From Deinococcus planocerae (GTDB lineage Bacteria > Deinococcota > Deinococci > Deinococcales > Deinococcaceae), in NCBI RefSeq assembly GCF_002869765.1, contig NZ_PNOR01000001.1, forward strand, positions 1 through 64,000: a stretch of 64,000 bases of DNA, in the 5' to 3' direction. The notes under the pieces were generated by a model. The model made no database searches. It was not told where the DNA came from and was given only the letters and a program-made list of their open reading frames with translations. Made by a program: the position numbers and the translations under genes. Shown piece by piece: positions 1-7,852 of this stretch (positions within the stretch are counted from its first letter, which is position 1; each line of letters begins with the position of its first letter).

Positions 1-129
1 GCCCGCAACACCGGGCTGGGCTGGCTGCTCGCCTCGGGGTTGACCCTGCTGTTCTCGCTGCTCGGTGCCCGTGGCGCCGCCACCCACCGCGCCATCGCCG
101 CCCTCCCCGTCGACAACAACCTCCGCTGA
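1..129 (+). CDS. C-terminal end of a membrane protein (partial)
   Basis: An open frame runs from the first base to TGA at 127-129 and gives the last 42 residues of a protein whose start lies outside the window. About residues 5-22 are strongly hydrophobic ([20 protein letters not shown]), consistent with a final membrane helix, followed by a short polar tail ending in DNNLR. I do not recognise the family. The next gene starts 67 bases downstream with its own ribosome binding site. Confidence 0.55.
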   Translation, partial: ARNTGLGWLLASGLTLLFSLLGARGAATHRAIAALPVDNNLR

Positions 130-196
130 CACCGACCTGGGCCGGAAACACGGCTCCGGCCAGGTCGCTCCCACACCCATTCACCAAGGAGAACCT

Positions 197-1381
197 ATGA
201 TCACGGAACACGACCTCGCCCGCATCCGCGCCCTGCCCGGGGACCAGTCCGTCCTCATGGCGGTGGTTCACGTCCATCCCGCCGATCAGGACAACCACGG
301 CGGCGCCCTCACCACCCGGGTCAAGAGTGCCCTGAGCGACCTCGGGGTGCCTCCCACCCTGGCCGGGCGGCTCCTCGACGACGTGGCCCGCGCCCGCGAG
401 TCGCGCGGCAAGAGCGCCGTGTACGTCCTGGGCGAGGAGGTGGAGGAACGCTTCGACGTGCAGCTCGACCTGCCCGAGCGCTTCCACTTCGGGCGCCCCC
501 TGCCGACCCTGGTCGAGAATGCCGCCCACGCCCTGCCCCGGGTCGGGGTCCTGGCCGTGGACCGCGACTGGGCGCGGCTGTTCGTCTTCGAGCAGGGCGA
601 GCTGACCGAGCTGCGCCGCGAGCGCCATACAGAGCTGGACAACGTGGACCGCGACGACCTCACCGCGTCCACCTCCACGGTCCCCGGAGCCCAGGGGGCG
701 GCCCGCGCCCAGGACGGCAGCGGGTTCAGCGCGCAGGGCACCGGCCCGCGCAGCGACAGCGGGGTCGAGTTCTTCCAGCGGCACCTCGACGCCCTGCAAC
801 AGCGGTTTTACAACCAGACGGCCCAGGACCTGTCCAAGGAACTGGGGGACCGCGACCTGGGGCATCTGATCCTCGTCGGGCCGGTGGCGCGTCTCGCGGA
901 GTTCCGGGCCGAGATTCCGGCCACGGCCTCCTACGAGGTGATCGGGGAGACGAACGTGGAGGTCGGCACCGGCAGCGCCCCGGACCAGATGCTTCTCGAC
1001 CGCCTGCCGCCGCTGGTCGAGGAGTTCGATCAGGCTCAGGAGACCCGGCTGATGGAGCAGCTTCAGGAGGGGGGTGTCATGGAGATGGAGCGGGTGCTGG
1101 AGATGGTGCAGCAGGGTCGGCTGTACCTGCTCGCCATCCCGGAGGACGGGTCGCAGCTTCACATCTACCGCAGCCACAACCCCGAGGTGCCGTACTTCAC
1201 GGCCCGCAAGGACGTGACGGAAAGCCCGCTCGACGGTTCTCCGATGGAGCGCGTGACCCTGGAGGAAGTGCTTCCCCAGTTCCAGGCCCTCTCCGGGCTG
1301 GAGGTGCGGCGGGTCCCCGGCGAGCACGCGGAAAAGCTCGTCCGCGAGTACGGCGGCCTCGCCGGGCTGGCCCGGTACTGA
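197..1381 (+). CDS. baeRF-like (bacterial release-factor-1-related) protein
   Basis: A 394-residue protein of the bacterial relatives of archaeo-eukaryotic release factor 1, which have an eRF1-like middle domain and are thought to act at ribosomes under stress. Near residues 125-150 it has VGVLAVDRDWARLFVFEQGE, a typical first strand pair; near residues 190-240 a helix with FFQRHLDAL precedes LGHLILVGPVARLAEF. The C-terminal half holds a helical segment and a strand set resembling the L7Ae-like end of these proteins. ATG at 197 is chosen because AAGGAG lies 6 bases upstream; the frame stays open to 65 but that stretch has low protein character. A UspA gene follows after 10 bases. Assignment to the baeRF superfamily is fairly firm; the exact subfamily is inference. 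Confidence 0.75.
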   Translation: MITEHDLARIRALPGDQSVLMAVVHVHPADQDNHGGALTTRVKSALSDLGVPPTLAGRLLDDVARARESRGKSAVYVLGEEVEERFDVQLDLPERFHFGRPLPTLVENAAHALPRVGVLAVDRDWARLFVFEQGELTELRRERHTELDNVDRDDLTASTSTVPGAQGAARAQDGSGFSAQGTGPRSDSGVEFFQRHLDALQQRFYNQTAQDLSKELGDRDLGHLILVGPVARLAEFRAEIPATASYEVIGETNVEVGTGSAPDQMLLDRLPPLVEEFDQAQETRLMEQLQEGGVMEMERVLEMVQQGRLYLLAIPEDGSQLHIYRSHNPEVPYFTARKDVTESPLDGSPMERVTLEEVLPQFQALSGLEVRRVPGEHAEKLVREYGGLAGLARY

Positions 1382-1391
1382 GGAGGACCCC

Positions 1392-1808
1392 ATGATCAAG
1401 TGTGTCCTCGTGCCCACCGACTTCTCCGACCGTGCCGGGCGCGCCGCCGCGTGGGCCCGCGAAACCTTTCCGGACGCCGAGGTGCGGCTCCTGCACGTCG
1501 TCGATCCCCTGACCCTGCACGCCCCGTCCGCCGTCGCGCCGGGTGGGGGGTACGCCCTGAGCGGAGATGGGCTGGACCTCCAGCGCGACTTCGAGGTCGA
1601 GGTGCGGGAACGCCTGAGGCGCCTCGGTGGCGGCGAACTCGTGGTGGGTCAGCCCGTGGACGAAATTCTGCGGTACGTGCAGGCAGGTCCCTTCGACCTG
1701 CTCGTCATTGGCGCCACCGGGCACGGCGACCCGGAGGGCTCGGGCCTGGGCGGGACCGCCGAACGCCTGACGCGGGAATCTCCGGTGCCGGTCGTCGTCG
1801 TGCACTGA
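1392..1808 (+). CDS. Single-domain universal stress protein (UspA family)
   Basis: A 138-residue UspA-fold protein beginning with the usual first strand (IKCVLVPTDFSDRAGRAA) and ending with LTRESPVPVVVVH, the last strand of the fold. The nucleotide-loop region is VIGATGHGDPEGSGLGGTAE, close to the G-x2-G-x9-G-S/T pattern but with Gly-Thr in a longer loop, so ATP binding is likely but not certain. AGGAGG stands 6 bases before the ATG. It directly follows the baeRF-like gene and is probably cotranscribed; three further Usp genes lie within 12 kb. Usp proteins act in the cytoplasm in starvation, oxygen or envelope stress; the specific role here is unknown. Confidence 0.9.
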   Translation: MIKCVLVPTDFSDRAGRAAAWARETFPDAEVRLLHVVDPLTLHAPSAVAPGGGYALSGDGLDLQRDFEVEVRERLRRLGGGELVVGQPVDEILRYVQAGPFDLLVIGATGHGDPEGSGLGGTAERLTRESPVPVVVVH

Positions 1809-1972
1809 GCCCGATTCGGCAGGGGGCGCGGTCCTCACCGGCGAAGCACCCTCCTGCCCGACCCATCAGCCGCGAGTCATTTCACTCGCGACGGCTGAAA
1901 AGACGGCGGACAGAGGATGCGCGCGTTGCGAACCGTTTGTCATTCTCCGACCGCTGACTGGAAGGAACGGCC

Positions 1973-2644
1973 ATGCAAGATCTTTTTCCACCTCCGCACC
2001 TCACCGACGTGACAGGTCTGAGCGTGCAAGCTCTCCCCCCCCTCATTCGTGATCGGCGACCTTCCGGCAGACGCCGCCGAGGTGCGGCGCGGGCCACGCC
2101 GGGGGCGCCGGGCACGAGGGACACTGAATTCGGCTCCTTCCCCTGCGACCCGCTGGCCGTCACCGCGCATGACGGGCCACCTCTCCCTTCCGCCTCCCGG
2201 GGTGCCCGAACGGACGGTGTGGGGCCCAGTGGCCTCCACAAATCCATCCTGCTGGTGGACGACCAGCCTCTCGACGTGGAACTCGCCCTGCTGGCCCTCT
2301 CACAGCGGGACCTCGAGGAGTGTGTGGTCGTCGCGGAAGACGGTCTGGAGGCCATGAACTACCTGCGGCGGGCGGGATCGGCCTGGCCGCGCGTGGTCTT
2401 GCTCGACTTGAATATGCCGGGCCTGGGCGGCGACCGGGTGCTGGAGGAGATCCGGGGCAACCCGTCCTGGCAGGACATCCGGGTCGTCATCCTGACGACG
2501 AGCAGCGAGGAACGCGACCGGCGTGCGTGCGTGCGTGCGGACCGTTTCCTCGTCAAGCCGCTTACGCACCTGCTTTTCCTGGGGCTGGTGGACGAGCTGA
2601 TCAATGACGGGCTGCTGCCGCGCCCGGGCGGGGCCTGCTCGTGA
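1973..2644 (+). CDS. CheY/Rcp1-like single-domain response regulator with odd N-terminal extension
   Basis: The C-terminal 135 residues are a complete receiver domain: acidic pair in ILLVDDQPLDVE, phospho-acceptor Asp in VVLLDLNMPGLGGD, switch Thr in VVILTTSSEERD and conserved Lys in FLVKPL. There is no output domain, so it probably works by protein contact, as Rcp1-type regulators paired with bacteriophytochrome or cyanobacterial kinases do. No kinase gene is nearby. From ATG 1973 (GGAAGGA just upstream) the protein has about 82 extra residues rich in Arg, Pro and Gly that look unlike protein. An in-frame GTG at 2219 would give a normal 141-residue regulator. Either the extension is real or the first part of this frame is not translated. 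Confidence 0.75.
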   Translation: MQDLFPPPHLTDVTGLSVQALPPLIRDRRPSGRRRRGAARATPGAPGTRDTEFGSFPCDPLAVTAHDGPPLPSASRGARTDGVGPSGLHKSILLVDDQPLDVELALLALSQRDLEECVVVAEDGLEAMNYLRRAGSAWPRVVLLDLNMPGLGGDRVLEEIRGNPSWQDIRVVILTTSSEERDRRACVRADRFLVKPLTHLLFLGLVDELINDGLLPRPGGACS

Positions 2645-2684
2645 CGGGCCCCGGCCCCCGGCGCCTCACGTGGGGTCCCCGGAC

Positions 2685-5387
2685 ATGACGCGGCCGATGA
2701 GCCCGGTCGCCCCCCGAAGCTCCCCCAGGCCCCCTCCCTGGCACGCGGCAGCATCGGAAGACGTGTTCGCGCGTCTGGAAACCGCCCCGGAGGGCCTGGG
2801 CGACGCCGAGGCCGCCCGGCGTCTGGAACGCTACGGGCGCAACGCCCTGCCCGCGCGCGAGCCGCCGAGCGTGTGGCGCATCCTGCTGCGCCAGCTTCTT
2901 AATCCCCTGATCTATATCCTGATCGCGGCGGCCCTGCTCGCGCTCGCCACCGGGGACCTCACCGACGCCGCGTTCGTCCTCATCGTGATCGGGATCAACG
3001 CGGGCCTGGGCACCTATCAGGAATACGGCGCCGAGCGCAACGCCGCCGCCCTGCAAAACCTCGTGCGGGTCCGGGCCCGCGTGCTGCGCGGCGGGCGCGA
3101 GCGCGACCTCGACGGCGAGGACCTCGTGCCGGGCGACGTGGTGCGACTGGAAAGCGGCGACCGGGTGCCCGCCGACCTGCGCCTCGTGGGGGTACGCGAA
3201 CTCGCCGTGGACGAGGCGACCCTCACGGGCGAGTCCGAGGCGGTGCGCAAACACGCGGGGGCACTGGAACCCGACCTGCCCCTTGGGGACCGGCTCAACC
3301 TCGCCTTCGCGGGCACGGCGGTGCAGAGCGGGCGCGCAACCGGGGTCGTCGTGGAGACGGGGCTCCGGACCGAACTCGGGCGGATCGCCGAGCACGTCTC
3401 GGGCGGGGCAGAGACCAAGCCGCCCCTGCTGGTGCGGATCGACCGATTCGCCCACCAGATCAGCGTGGTCGTCCTCGCGGCGGCGGCGCTCCTGGTCGCC
3501 ATCGCCGTCGCGCAGGGCACGCCCTTCGCGGAGGTGTTCTACCTCGCGGTGGCCCTCGCCGTGAGCGCGATTCCCGAGGGCCTCCCGGTGGCCCTGACGG
3601 TCGTGCTCTCGGTCGCCACGACGCGGATGCTGCGCCGCCAGGTCATCGTCCGGCGCCTCACCGCCGTCGAGAGCCTGGGCAGCAGCACCGTGATCGCCTC
3701 CGACAAGACGGGGACACTGACCGTCAACCGGCAGACCGCGCAGACGGTCGTGCTGCCCACGGGCGCCCGCTACACCACGCGCGGCGACGGCGACCTCGGC
3801 GCGGAAGACCCCCGGCTGCGGCGGGTGGCCCGCGCCTTCGTGCTTGCCAACGAGGGCCGCCTGGAGCAGGTGGACGGCGAGACCCAGCGCGGTGGGGACG
3901 CGGTGGACGTGGCCTTGCTGGAGCTGGGGCGCCACCTCGGCGTGCCCCCGGAGCTGCGCGGGCAAGTCGAGCCCCTGGGCGACATTCCCTACGAGTCCGA
4001 GCGCGGGTACGCGGCCACCTTCTACCAGGATGAGCAGGGCCGGGCGCGGGTGGCGGTCAAGGGTGGGGCGGGCCGGGTGCTGCCCTTTTGCGACCGGGCG
4101 CTGGGGCAGAAGGGGGAGGACAGGGCCGACGTGGACGCCCTCACCCGGCTGGAGGAGGGCCTGGCGGGCGAGGGCTACCGGGTGCTGGCGATGGCGGACG
4201 GGGAAATGCCGGACACGGACGGTCCCTTTGACGAGGCGCACCTTCCCCCACTGTGCCTGCTGGGCTTCGTGGGCCTCATCGACCCGCTGCGGCCCTCCTC
4301 GGTGGAGGCGGTTCGCACCGCACGACGGGCCGGGATGCGCGTGGCGATGGTGACTGGGGACCACCCCGCCACCGCCCTTGCCATCGCGCGGGAGGCGGGC
4401 ATCGCGGACGAGGGGGAACGCCCGGTCACAGGCCGGGACCTGGCAACGCTTGGTGACGCAGAACTGCGGGAGGCCGTGGGGGGCACGAACGTCTTCGCCC
4501 GGGTCGAGCCGCTGCAAAAGCTGCGGATCGTGGAGGCCCTCGCCGCGAACGGGCAGTACGTGACCGTGACGGGGGACGGGGTGAACGACGCTCCGGCCCT
4601 CAAGCGCGCGCATGTCGGCGTGGCGATGGGGTCGGGCACCGACGTGGCGAAGGAGGCGTCGGACCTGATCGTCACCGACGACAACTTCGCCTCCATCGTG
4701 GCGGGGGTCGAGGAGGGGCGCACCGCCTACGCGAACGTCCGCAAGGTCGTGTACTTCCTGGTCTCCAGCGGCGTGGCCGAGGTGCTGCTGTTTCTCACGG
4801 CGGTGGCGCTGGGCTTTCCCATTCCGCTGACCGCCGTGCAGATCCTGTGGCTGAACATCGTCACGAACGGCTTCCAGCACATCGGTCTCTCGCTGGAGCC
4901 CGGCGAGCGCGGGCAGATGACGCGTCCCCCGCGCCGCCCGGGCGAGGGCATCTTCGACCGCCTGATGGTCTCGCAACTCCTGCTCTCGGGGATGGTGATG
5001 GCCGCGCTGGTGTTCGTCACCTTCACGCTGACGTTGCAGGCGGGCGCGAGCGAGTTCGCCGCGCGCAACGTGGCCCTCTTGCTGATGGTGCTGCTCCAGA
5101 ACTTCCACGCCCTCAACGCCCGCTCGGAAACGGAAAGCACCTTCCGCCTGCCTTTCGCGCGCAGCCGGGTGCTGCTCCTCGCCATCGTGGGCGCGCAGCT
5201 CGTGCACCTCGCCGCCACCCAGATCCCTCTGATGCAGCGGGTGTTGGGCCTGGAGCCCGTGCCCTTTGCCCAGTGGCTGCCACTCCTGCTCCTCGCCGCC
5301 CTCGTCGTCGTGGCGATGGAGATTTTCAAGTGGTTCTGGCGGCGTGGTGAACGTGGCCGTGCCGCCCCCCAAGGAGACCCCGCATGA
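2685..5387 (+). CDS. Cation-translocating P-type ATPase (P2-like)
   Basis: A 900-residue membrane pump that couples ATP hydrolysis to cation movement. It has an N-terminal cation-ATPase domain, the actuator motif TLTGESEAV, the helix-4 motif AIPEGLPVAL, phosphorylation motif ASDKTGTLT (Asp near residue 340), and hinge motif TGDGVNDAPALKRA, all intact and in order. Four C-terminal helices follow. The PEGL motif places it near Ca2+/Na+/K+ P2 pumps; mycobacterial CtpF-like proteins are relatives. Helix 6 reads LWLNIVTNGFQHIGL, with Asn where SERCA has the Ca2+-binding Asp, so calcium specificity cannot be assumed. ATG 2685 is used; an in-frame ATG at 2604 overlaps the preceding gene. The stop overlaps the next gene by 4 bases (ATGA), indicating translational coupling. 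Confidence 0.9.
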   Translation: MTRPMSPVAPRSSPRPPPWHAAASEDVFARLETAPEGLGDAEAARRLERYGRNALPAREPPSVWRILLRQLLNPLIYILIAAALLALATGDLTDAAFVLIVIGINAGLGTYQEYGAERNAAALQNLVRVRARVLRGGRERDLDGEDLVPGDVVRLESGDRVPADLRLVGVRELAVDEATLTGESEAVRKHAGALEPDLPLGDRLNLAFAGTAVQSGRATGVVVETGLRTELGRIAEHVSGGAETKPPLLVRIDRFAHQISVVVLAAAALLVAIAVAQGTPFAEVFYLAVALAVSAIPEGLPVALTVVLSVATTRMLRRQVIVRRLTAVESLGSSTVIASDKTGTLTVNRQTAQTVVLPTGARYTTRGDGDLGAEDPRLRRVARAFVLANEGRLEQVDGETQRGGDAVDVALLELGRHLGVPPELRGQVEPLGDIPYESERGYAATFYQDEQGRARVAVKGGAGRVLPFCDRALGQKGEDRADVDALTRLEEGLAGEGYRVLAMADGEMPDTDGPFDEAHLPPLCLLGFVGLIDPLRPSSVEAVRTARRAGMRVAMVTGDHPATALAIAREAGIADEGERPVTGRDLATLGDAELREAVGGTNVFARVEPLQKLRIVEALAANGQYVTVTGDGVNDAPALKRAHVGVAMGSGTDVAKEASDLIVTDDNFASIVAGVEEGRTAYANVRKVVYFLVSSGVAEVLLFLTAVALGFPIPLTAVQILWLNIVTNGFQHIGLSLEPGERGQMTRPPRRPGEGIFDRLMVSQLLLSGMVMAALVFVTFTLTLQAGASEFAARNVALLLMVLLQNFHALNARSETESTFRLPFARSRVLLLAIVGAQLVHLAATQIPLMQRVLGLEPVPFAQWLPLLLLAALVVVAMEIFKWFWRRGERGRAAPQGDPA

Positions 5388-6754
5388 GTCAGAGTCAGTT
5401 GCCCCGCCGGGCCCAGCCTGCTCGCCAGGGCCCCCTCAGCCGCACCACCATCGGCGTGCTGTGGACGGTGCTGTACGCCCTGATCGCCCTGTCGCCGCTG
5501 CTCACCATCCTGATCGGGCCTGAGCCCGTGGGCCGCGACTTCTGGACCGAGTTCAGCGTGGCGCTGGGCTTTGTCGGGATGAGCGTGATGTGCCTGCAAT
5601 TTCTGATCACCGCCCGCTTCCGGCGCATCACCGCGCCCTACGGCATCGACATGCTGCTTCAGTTCCACCGCCAGATTTCCTTCGTGGCCTTCGCCCTCGT
5701 GCTGGCCCACCCCCTGATCCTGTTCGTGACCCGGCCCGAGACGCTGGCCCTGCTCAATCCGGTGGAGGCGCCGTGGCGGGCTCGCTTCGCGGTGCTCTCG
5801 GTCCTCGCTCTGGTCGCCCTGGTCGTGACGAGCGTGTGGCGGGTCAACCTCAAGCTCGGGTACGAGACGTGGCGGATCGTGCACGGCCTGCTCTCGGTGC
5901 TGGTGATCGGGCTCGCGCTCGCGCACATGGTGGGGGTGGGCCACTACCTCGGCACCCCCTGGAAGGCGGCGCTGTGGACCGCGATGGGGGTGGGCGTGGC
6001 GCTGCTGGTGCTGTACGTGCGGGTGCTCAAGCCTTTCCTCCTGCGTACCCGCCCCTACCGGGTCAGCGGCGTGCGCGAGGAACGCGGCGACAGCTACACC
6101 CTCAGCCTGACCCCCGAGGGGCACCGCGGGCTGCGCTTCCGCCCCGGGCAGTTCGCCTGGATTCGGGTGGGAGAATCGCCCCTGAGCGTGCGCGAGAACC
6201 CCTTCTCCTTCTCCGGCTCCGCCGAGGAGCGCGGGGAGGTCCACTTCACCATCAAGGCCCTCGGGGACTTCACCCGCACGGTGAAGGATGTGCCGGTCGG
6301 CACCCGCGCCTACGTGGACGGGCCCTACGGGGTCTTCACGCCGGACTACCTGCACCGCGACCAGGGCTTCGTCCTCATCGCGGGCGGGGTGGGCATCACG
6401 CCCATGATCAGCATCCTGCGGACCCTGGCCGACCGGGGGGACGAGCGCCCGGTGTTGCTGCTCTACGCGAGCAAAGCCTGGGACGGGGTGACCTTCCGGG
6501 AGGAACTGGACAAACTCCAGTCCCGGCTGAACCTGCGGGTGGTGCACGTCCTGAACGAGGCGCCGGAGGGCTGGACCGGGGAGACGGGCTTCGTGAACCG
6601 GGACCTCCTCGAAAAGTATCTCCCCGACGACCGCCGCACCCGCGAGTACTTCCTGTGCGGGCCGCCGCCCATGATGGACGCCGTCACCGAAGTCCTCTCC
6701 GACCTCGGCGTGCCCCTGACCCACGTTCACGCCGAGCAGTTCAACCTCGTGTAG
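5384..6754 (+). CDS. Ferric-reductase-like flavocytochrome (NOX/FRE type)
   Basis: A 456-residue membrane oxidoreductase. The N-terminal half has about six helices with His pairs suited to bis-heme binding: QFHRQISFVAFALVLAHP (around residues 100-120) and WRIVHGLLSVLVIGLALAH. The C-terminal half is a ferredoxin-NADP reductase module with the flavin motif NPFSFSGSAE, nucleotide motif LIAGGVGITPMIS and C-terminal FLCGPPPMMDAV. Electrons would pass from NAD(P)H through FAD and heme across the membrane, to ferric iron, oxygen or a partner. It overlaps the P-type ATPase stop by 4 bases, so the pair is probably coexpressed. The acceptor cannot be read from sequence. Confidence 0.88.
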   Translation: MSQSQLPRRAQPARQGPLSRTTIGVLWTVLYALIALSPLLTILIGPEPVGRDFWTEFSVALGFVGMSVMCLQFLITARFRRITAPYGIDMLLQFHRQISFVAFALVLAHPLILFVTRPETLALLNPVEAPWRARFAVLSVLALVALVVTSVWRVNLKLGYETWRIVHGLLSVLVIGLALAHMVGVGHYLGTPWKAALWTAMGVGVALLVLYVRVLKPFLLRTRPYRVSGVREERGDSYTLSLTPEGHRGLRFRPGQFAWIRVGESPLSVRENPFSFSGSAEERGEVHFTIKALGDFTRTVKDVPVGTRAYVDGPYGVFTPDYLHRDQGFVLIAGGVGITPMISILRTLADRGDERPVLLLYASKAWDGVTFREELDKLQSRLNLRVVHVLNEAPEGWTGETGFVNRDLLEKYLPDDRRTREYFLCGPPPMMDAVTEVLSDLGVPLTHVHAEQFNLV

Positions 6755-6763
6755 GGAGGTCCC

Positions 6764-6862
6764 ATGCGTTACCTGAACATGATCCGCGCCGTGATCGCCA
6801 TGACGGTCCTTTTTACCCTCGCGTCCGCGCTCTTCGGGCTGCTGCGCGCGGGGGTCCTGTGA
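6764..6862 (+). CDS. 32-residue single-helix membrane peptide
   Basis: A short gene with ATG at 6764, GGGAGG 5 bases upstream, and TGA at 6860-6862, fitted exactly between the flavocytochrome and the next Usp gene, whose GTG start comes one base later. The product MRYLNMIRAVIAMTVLFTLA and following residues form one transmembrane helix with a positively charged start. Such small peptides often sit beside membrane redox enzymes, so it may be an accessory of the flavocytochrome; that is inference from position only. Confidence 0.6.
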   Translation: MRYLNMIRAVIAMTVLFTLASALFGLLRAGVL

Positions 6863-6863
6863 G

Positions 6864-7739
6864 GTGAGCGTCTCGATCCGGCGCGTGCTCGTCATGATGG
6901 ACTTCTCCCCGGCGGCGCGGCACGCGCACCGCTTCGTGCGGCGGCAGTTTCCGGAGGCGCAGCTCGACCTCCTCCACGTCGTGCCGGTCGGCGCGCTCGC
7001 GGAGGCGCCTCCCCGCCCCCCGGCCTACCTGGGCCGCCGCACCGTCACACAGGCAGCGCTCGAACACGAGCGGGTCCGGAAAGCCGCCGCTCACCTCGGG
7101 ATCCTCGGCGGCGGCCTCCTCGCGGAGGGGAATCCAGCAGAGGTCGCCCTCACGTACGCAGAAAGCGGCACGTACGACCTTCTCGCCCTGGGCACGGCGG
7201 CCAGGGGTCGGCTCGGACGCCTGATGTTCGGCTCGGTCGCGGGGCGGGTCGTGCGCGACTCCCCGGTGCCGGTCCTGACCGCGCGCGGGAACGGCCTGCG
7301 CCTGCGACGGGTGAGGCGGGTGCTCGTTCCGACTGACTTCTCCCCGCACGCGGCGCGGGCCCTGGAGCTTGTCCGGACGGCGTGGCCGAGCGCCGATGTG
7401 CGGCTGCTGCACGCCGTGGACATCGCGTCCCCGGAAATGCTCGCGCCCGGGCCGTCTGCCGCCGCCGGCCTCGGCCCCCTGGGAGAGAGTGAACGGGCCT
7501 GGCGGGAGGAAGCGCAGGGCCGCCTCCGGGAACTCGGCGACGGCGAGGTCGTGACTGGGCCGCCCACGCCCTGCATCCTCACGGTGCTGGAGGCCGGGAG
7601 CTTCGATCTCGTCGCCCTGGGGACGGCGGGACGGCGCGGCGTGGAGGGCCTGCTTTTCGGTTCCGTCGCGCGCGGGGTGGTGCGCGAGTCGCCTGTCCCG
7701 GTGCTGACGGTGCGCGTGCCCGGGGGGGGTTCGGGGTGA
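6864..7739 (+). CDS. Tandem two-domain universal stress protein
   Basis: A 291-residue protein of two UspA folds (about 1-143 and 144-291). Both start with a strand of the form RRVLVxxDFSP and both end with the nucleotide-loop pattern: LGTAARGRLGRLMFGSVA and LGTAGRRGVEGLLFGSVA, each followed by a terminal strand SPVPVLT. Both loops fit the ATP-binding G-x2-G-x9-G-S consensus better than the single-domain Usp at 1392. It starts with GTG one base after the stop of the preceding small peptide, so coupling is likely. Two more genes of the same architecture lie at 12157 and 13254. Confidence 0.9.
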   Translation: MSVSIRRVLVMMDFSPAARHAHRFVRRQFPEAQLDLLHVVPVGALAEAPPRPPAYLGRRTVTQAALEHERVRKAAAHLGILGGGLLAEGNPAEVALTYAESGTYDLLALGTAARGRLGRLMFGSVAGRVVRDSPVPVLTARGNGLRLRRVRRVLVPTDFSPHAARALELVRTAWPSADVRLLHAVDIASPEMLAPGPSAAAGLGPLGESERAWREEAQGRLRELGDGEVVTGPPTPCILTVLEAGSFDLVALGTAGRRGVEGLLFGSVARGVVRESPVPVLTVRVPGGGSG

Positions 7740-7852
7740 AGGGGAGTCCGTCGCTTCCGCGGGCCTCGCCTGGCCCGGAGCCCGCACCCCCCTTCCCAGA
7801 CGCGGGCGACCGGCCCGAGCCGCTGCTCTGCTGCCTCTGAAAGGAGTCTCCC

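Noticed and set aside
2601..5372. A 923-codon open frame opposite the P-type ATPase
   Set aside because: His/Gln/Gly-rich translation without domains; it is a high-GC antisense shadow of the clearly coding plus strand.
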